64,000 nt of DNA, from contig NZ_JAAKGP010000002.1 in NCBI RefSeq assembly GCF_011043545.1, positions 548,759-612,758 on the forward strand. Reading direction: 5' to 3'. The notes beneath the pieces are model-generated. The model did no database searches. It was not told the DNA's origin and worked only from the letters and a program-made list of their open reading frames with translations. Source of the stretch: Rhodobacter sp. SGA-6-6. Lineage in GTDB: Bacteria; Pseudomonadota; Alphaproteobacteria; Rhodobacterales; Rhodobacteraceae. Shown here piece by piece: positions 63,075 through 64,000 of this stretch. A program made the position numbers and the translations under genes. The first letter of the stretch is position 1. Every line of letters starts with the position of its first letter.

Positions 63075-63278
63075 ATGTTCGACGACCCGACCTTCACCCT
63101 TGCCGCCTTCGCGGCGCTGGTGGTGCTTGCCATCCTGCTGTTCGGCATCGGCACCTTCGCCAAGGGCGGCGAGTTCAACCGCAAGCACGCCAACCGCGTC
63201 ATGCGCTGGCGGCTGATCGCGCAATTCATCGCCGTCGTGCTGATCGTCGGCTTCGCCTGGCTGAAATCGAGGGGGTAA
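63075..63278 (+). CDS. HIG1-domain (twin transmembrane) protein
   Basis: A 67-residue protein with two hydrophobic segments separated by GTFAKGGEFNRKHANRVMRWRLIAQF, the hallmark of HIG1-type membrane proteins. Mitochondrial relatives act in respiratory supercomplex assembly; the bacterial role is open. ATG 63075 is chosen because GGAGG sits five bases upstream and overlaps the alternative GTG at 63069. It ends three bases before the next gene start. Confidence 0.85.
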   Translation: MFDDPTFTLAAFAALVVLAILLFGIGTFAKGGEFNRKHANRVMRWRLIAQFIAVVLIVGFAWLKSRG

Positions 63279-63281
63279 GCC

Positions 63282-63854
63282 ATGGTTGTCCTGTCGAAGA
63301 TCTACACCCGCACCGGCGACAAGGGGGAAACCGCGCTCGGCAATGGCGCGCGGGTGCCGAAATTCAGCGACCGCGTCTCCGCCTATGGCACCTGCGACGA
63401 GACCAACGCCACCGTCGGCCTTGCCCGCCAGCACGCGACCGGCGAGATGGACGCGGCGCTGGCCCGGATCTCCAACGACCTCTTCGACCTCGGCGCCGAT
63501 CTCTGCACCCCGGACCGGGAGAAGGATGCCGACCTGCCCTATACCCCCCTGCGAATGGTGGCGGCGCAGGTCGAAAGGCTGGAGGCCGAGATCGACGCCA
63601 TGAACACGAAGCTGACGCCGCTGCGCAGCTTCATCCTGCCCGGCGGATCGGCGCTGGCCGCCCATCTGCACCTCTGCCGCACCGTCTGCCGCCGGGCCGA
63701 GCGTCTGGTGGTGGAACTGGCGGCGCAGGAGGACGTGAACCCCGAGGCGGTGAAATACCTCAACCGCCTGTCCGACTGGTTCTTCGTCGCCGGCCGCATT
63801 GCCAACGACGACGGCAAGGACGACGTGCTCTGGGTCCCCGGCCTGACACGCTGA
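63282..63854 (+). CDS. Cob(I)alamin adenosyltransferase, PduO type
   Basis: A 190-residue ATP:cob(I)alamin adenosyltransferase with [41 protein letters not shown] at the ATP site, [27 protein letters not shown], and [13 protein letters not shown]. It makes adenosylcobalamin, the cofactor of methylmalonyl-CoA mutase and related enzymes. It is coupled to the HIG1 gene (3-base gap). Confidence 0.93.
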   Translation: MVVLSKIYTRTGDKGETALGNGARVPKFSDRVSAYGTCDETNATVGLARQHATGEMDAALARISNDLFDLGADLCTPDREKDADLPYTPLRMVAAQVERLEAEIDAMNTKLTPLRSFILPGGSALAAHLHLCRTVCRRAERLVVELAAQEDVNPEAVKYLNRLSDWFFVAGRIANDDGKDDVLWVPGLTR

Positions 63855-64000
63855 CTGTGCCGCTCTGATCGGACCAGCCGATCTAAACGCGGCGTCCTGT
63901 CGCCGATTCCTGTCGCATTTGCTCTGTTTTTCCGGGTCCCCTTGCGATAACACCCCCGCCAGAGAGCTTGGCCGGGGCTTTGCCCCATCACTGGAGATTA
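63855..64000 (+). other. Right-edge intergenic region; start of next gene likely just outside
   Basis: No gene seen in the 146 bases. The last bases, ACTGGAGATTA, look like a ribosome binding site (GGAG) with a start codon expected within a few bases beyond the window. In Rhodobacterales this neighbour is often an electron-transfer flavoprotein gene; this is not visible here. Confidence 0.4.

Overview
The window looks like chromosomal DNA of a high-GC alphaproteobacterium, most likely order Rhodobacterales (Rhodobacteraceae/Paracoccaceae). Reasons: strong GC bias, two almost identical tuf genes, the combination of translation, RNA polymerase and methylated-amine genes, and short GTG/ATG-started genes with GGAG-type ribosome binding sites. 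No phage, plasmid, IS or CRISPR locus is visible.

Layout. 0-2.2 kb: the end of an unknown gene, a ParD/ParE-type toxin-antitoxin pair, a putative 2OG-Fe(II) oxygenase, a multi-hairpin repeat and a VOC protein. 2.3-11.4 kb (minus strand): rpsL-rpsG-fusA-tuf, then rpsJ-rplC-rplD-rplW-rplB-rpsS-rplV-rpsC-rplP, closed by a strong terminator after rplP, so rpmC and the rest of the S10/spc genes are not in their usual place. 11.7-14.2 kb: an EamA transporter, a flavin monooxygenase-like gene and a second, inverted copy of the repeat. 14.3-26.4 kb (plus strand): secE-nusG-rplK-rplA-rplJ-rplL-rpoB-rpoC with unusual hairpins between rplL/rpoB and rpoB/rpoC. 26.5-54.1 kb: a large methylated-amine catabolic region. 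54.2-64 kb: tRNA-Trp, small envelope and accessory genes, the second tuf, parC, an SH3-domain protein, an SDR, a HIG1-type membrane protein and a PduO-type cobalamin adenosyltransferase.

The 26.5-54 kb region reads as one pathway. Trimethylamine is oxidised by Tmm to TMAO. TMAO is split by Tdm to dimethylamine and formaldehyde. Dimethylamine is oxidised by DmmDABC to methylamine. Methylamine is condensed with glutamate by GmaS and passed through MgsABC to N-methylglutamate. MgdABCD then regenerates glutamate and releases the methyl group as a C1 unit. Two APC-type permeases are interleaved, one of them in an operon with three tiny membrane proteins. Two regulators are present (GlxA/AraC type and XRE-cupin type). 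An 18-bp pseudo-palindrome of the form TTTnCC-N4-GGGAAA recurs upstream of several of these genes and is a candidate operator for the whole system. A TMAO ABC importer (TmoXWV type) is not in the window.

The order of the core blocks (str/S10 divergent from sec-rpl-rpo, with tRNA-Trp and tuf2 some 40 kb from secE) suggests that the usual collinear tuf-tRNA-Trp-secE...rpoC-rpsL...tuf array has been rearranged here. All functional calls rest on reading the translated sequences; no database search was run.
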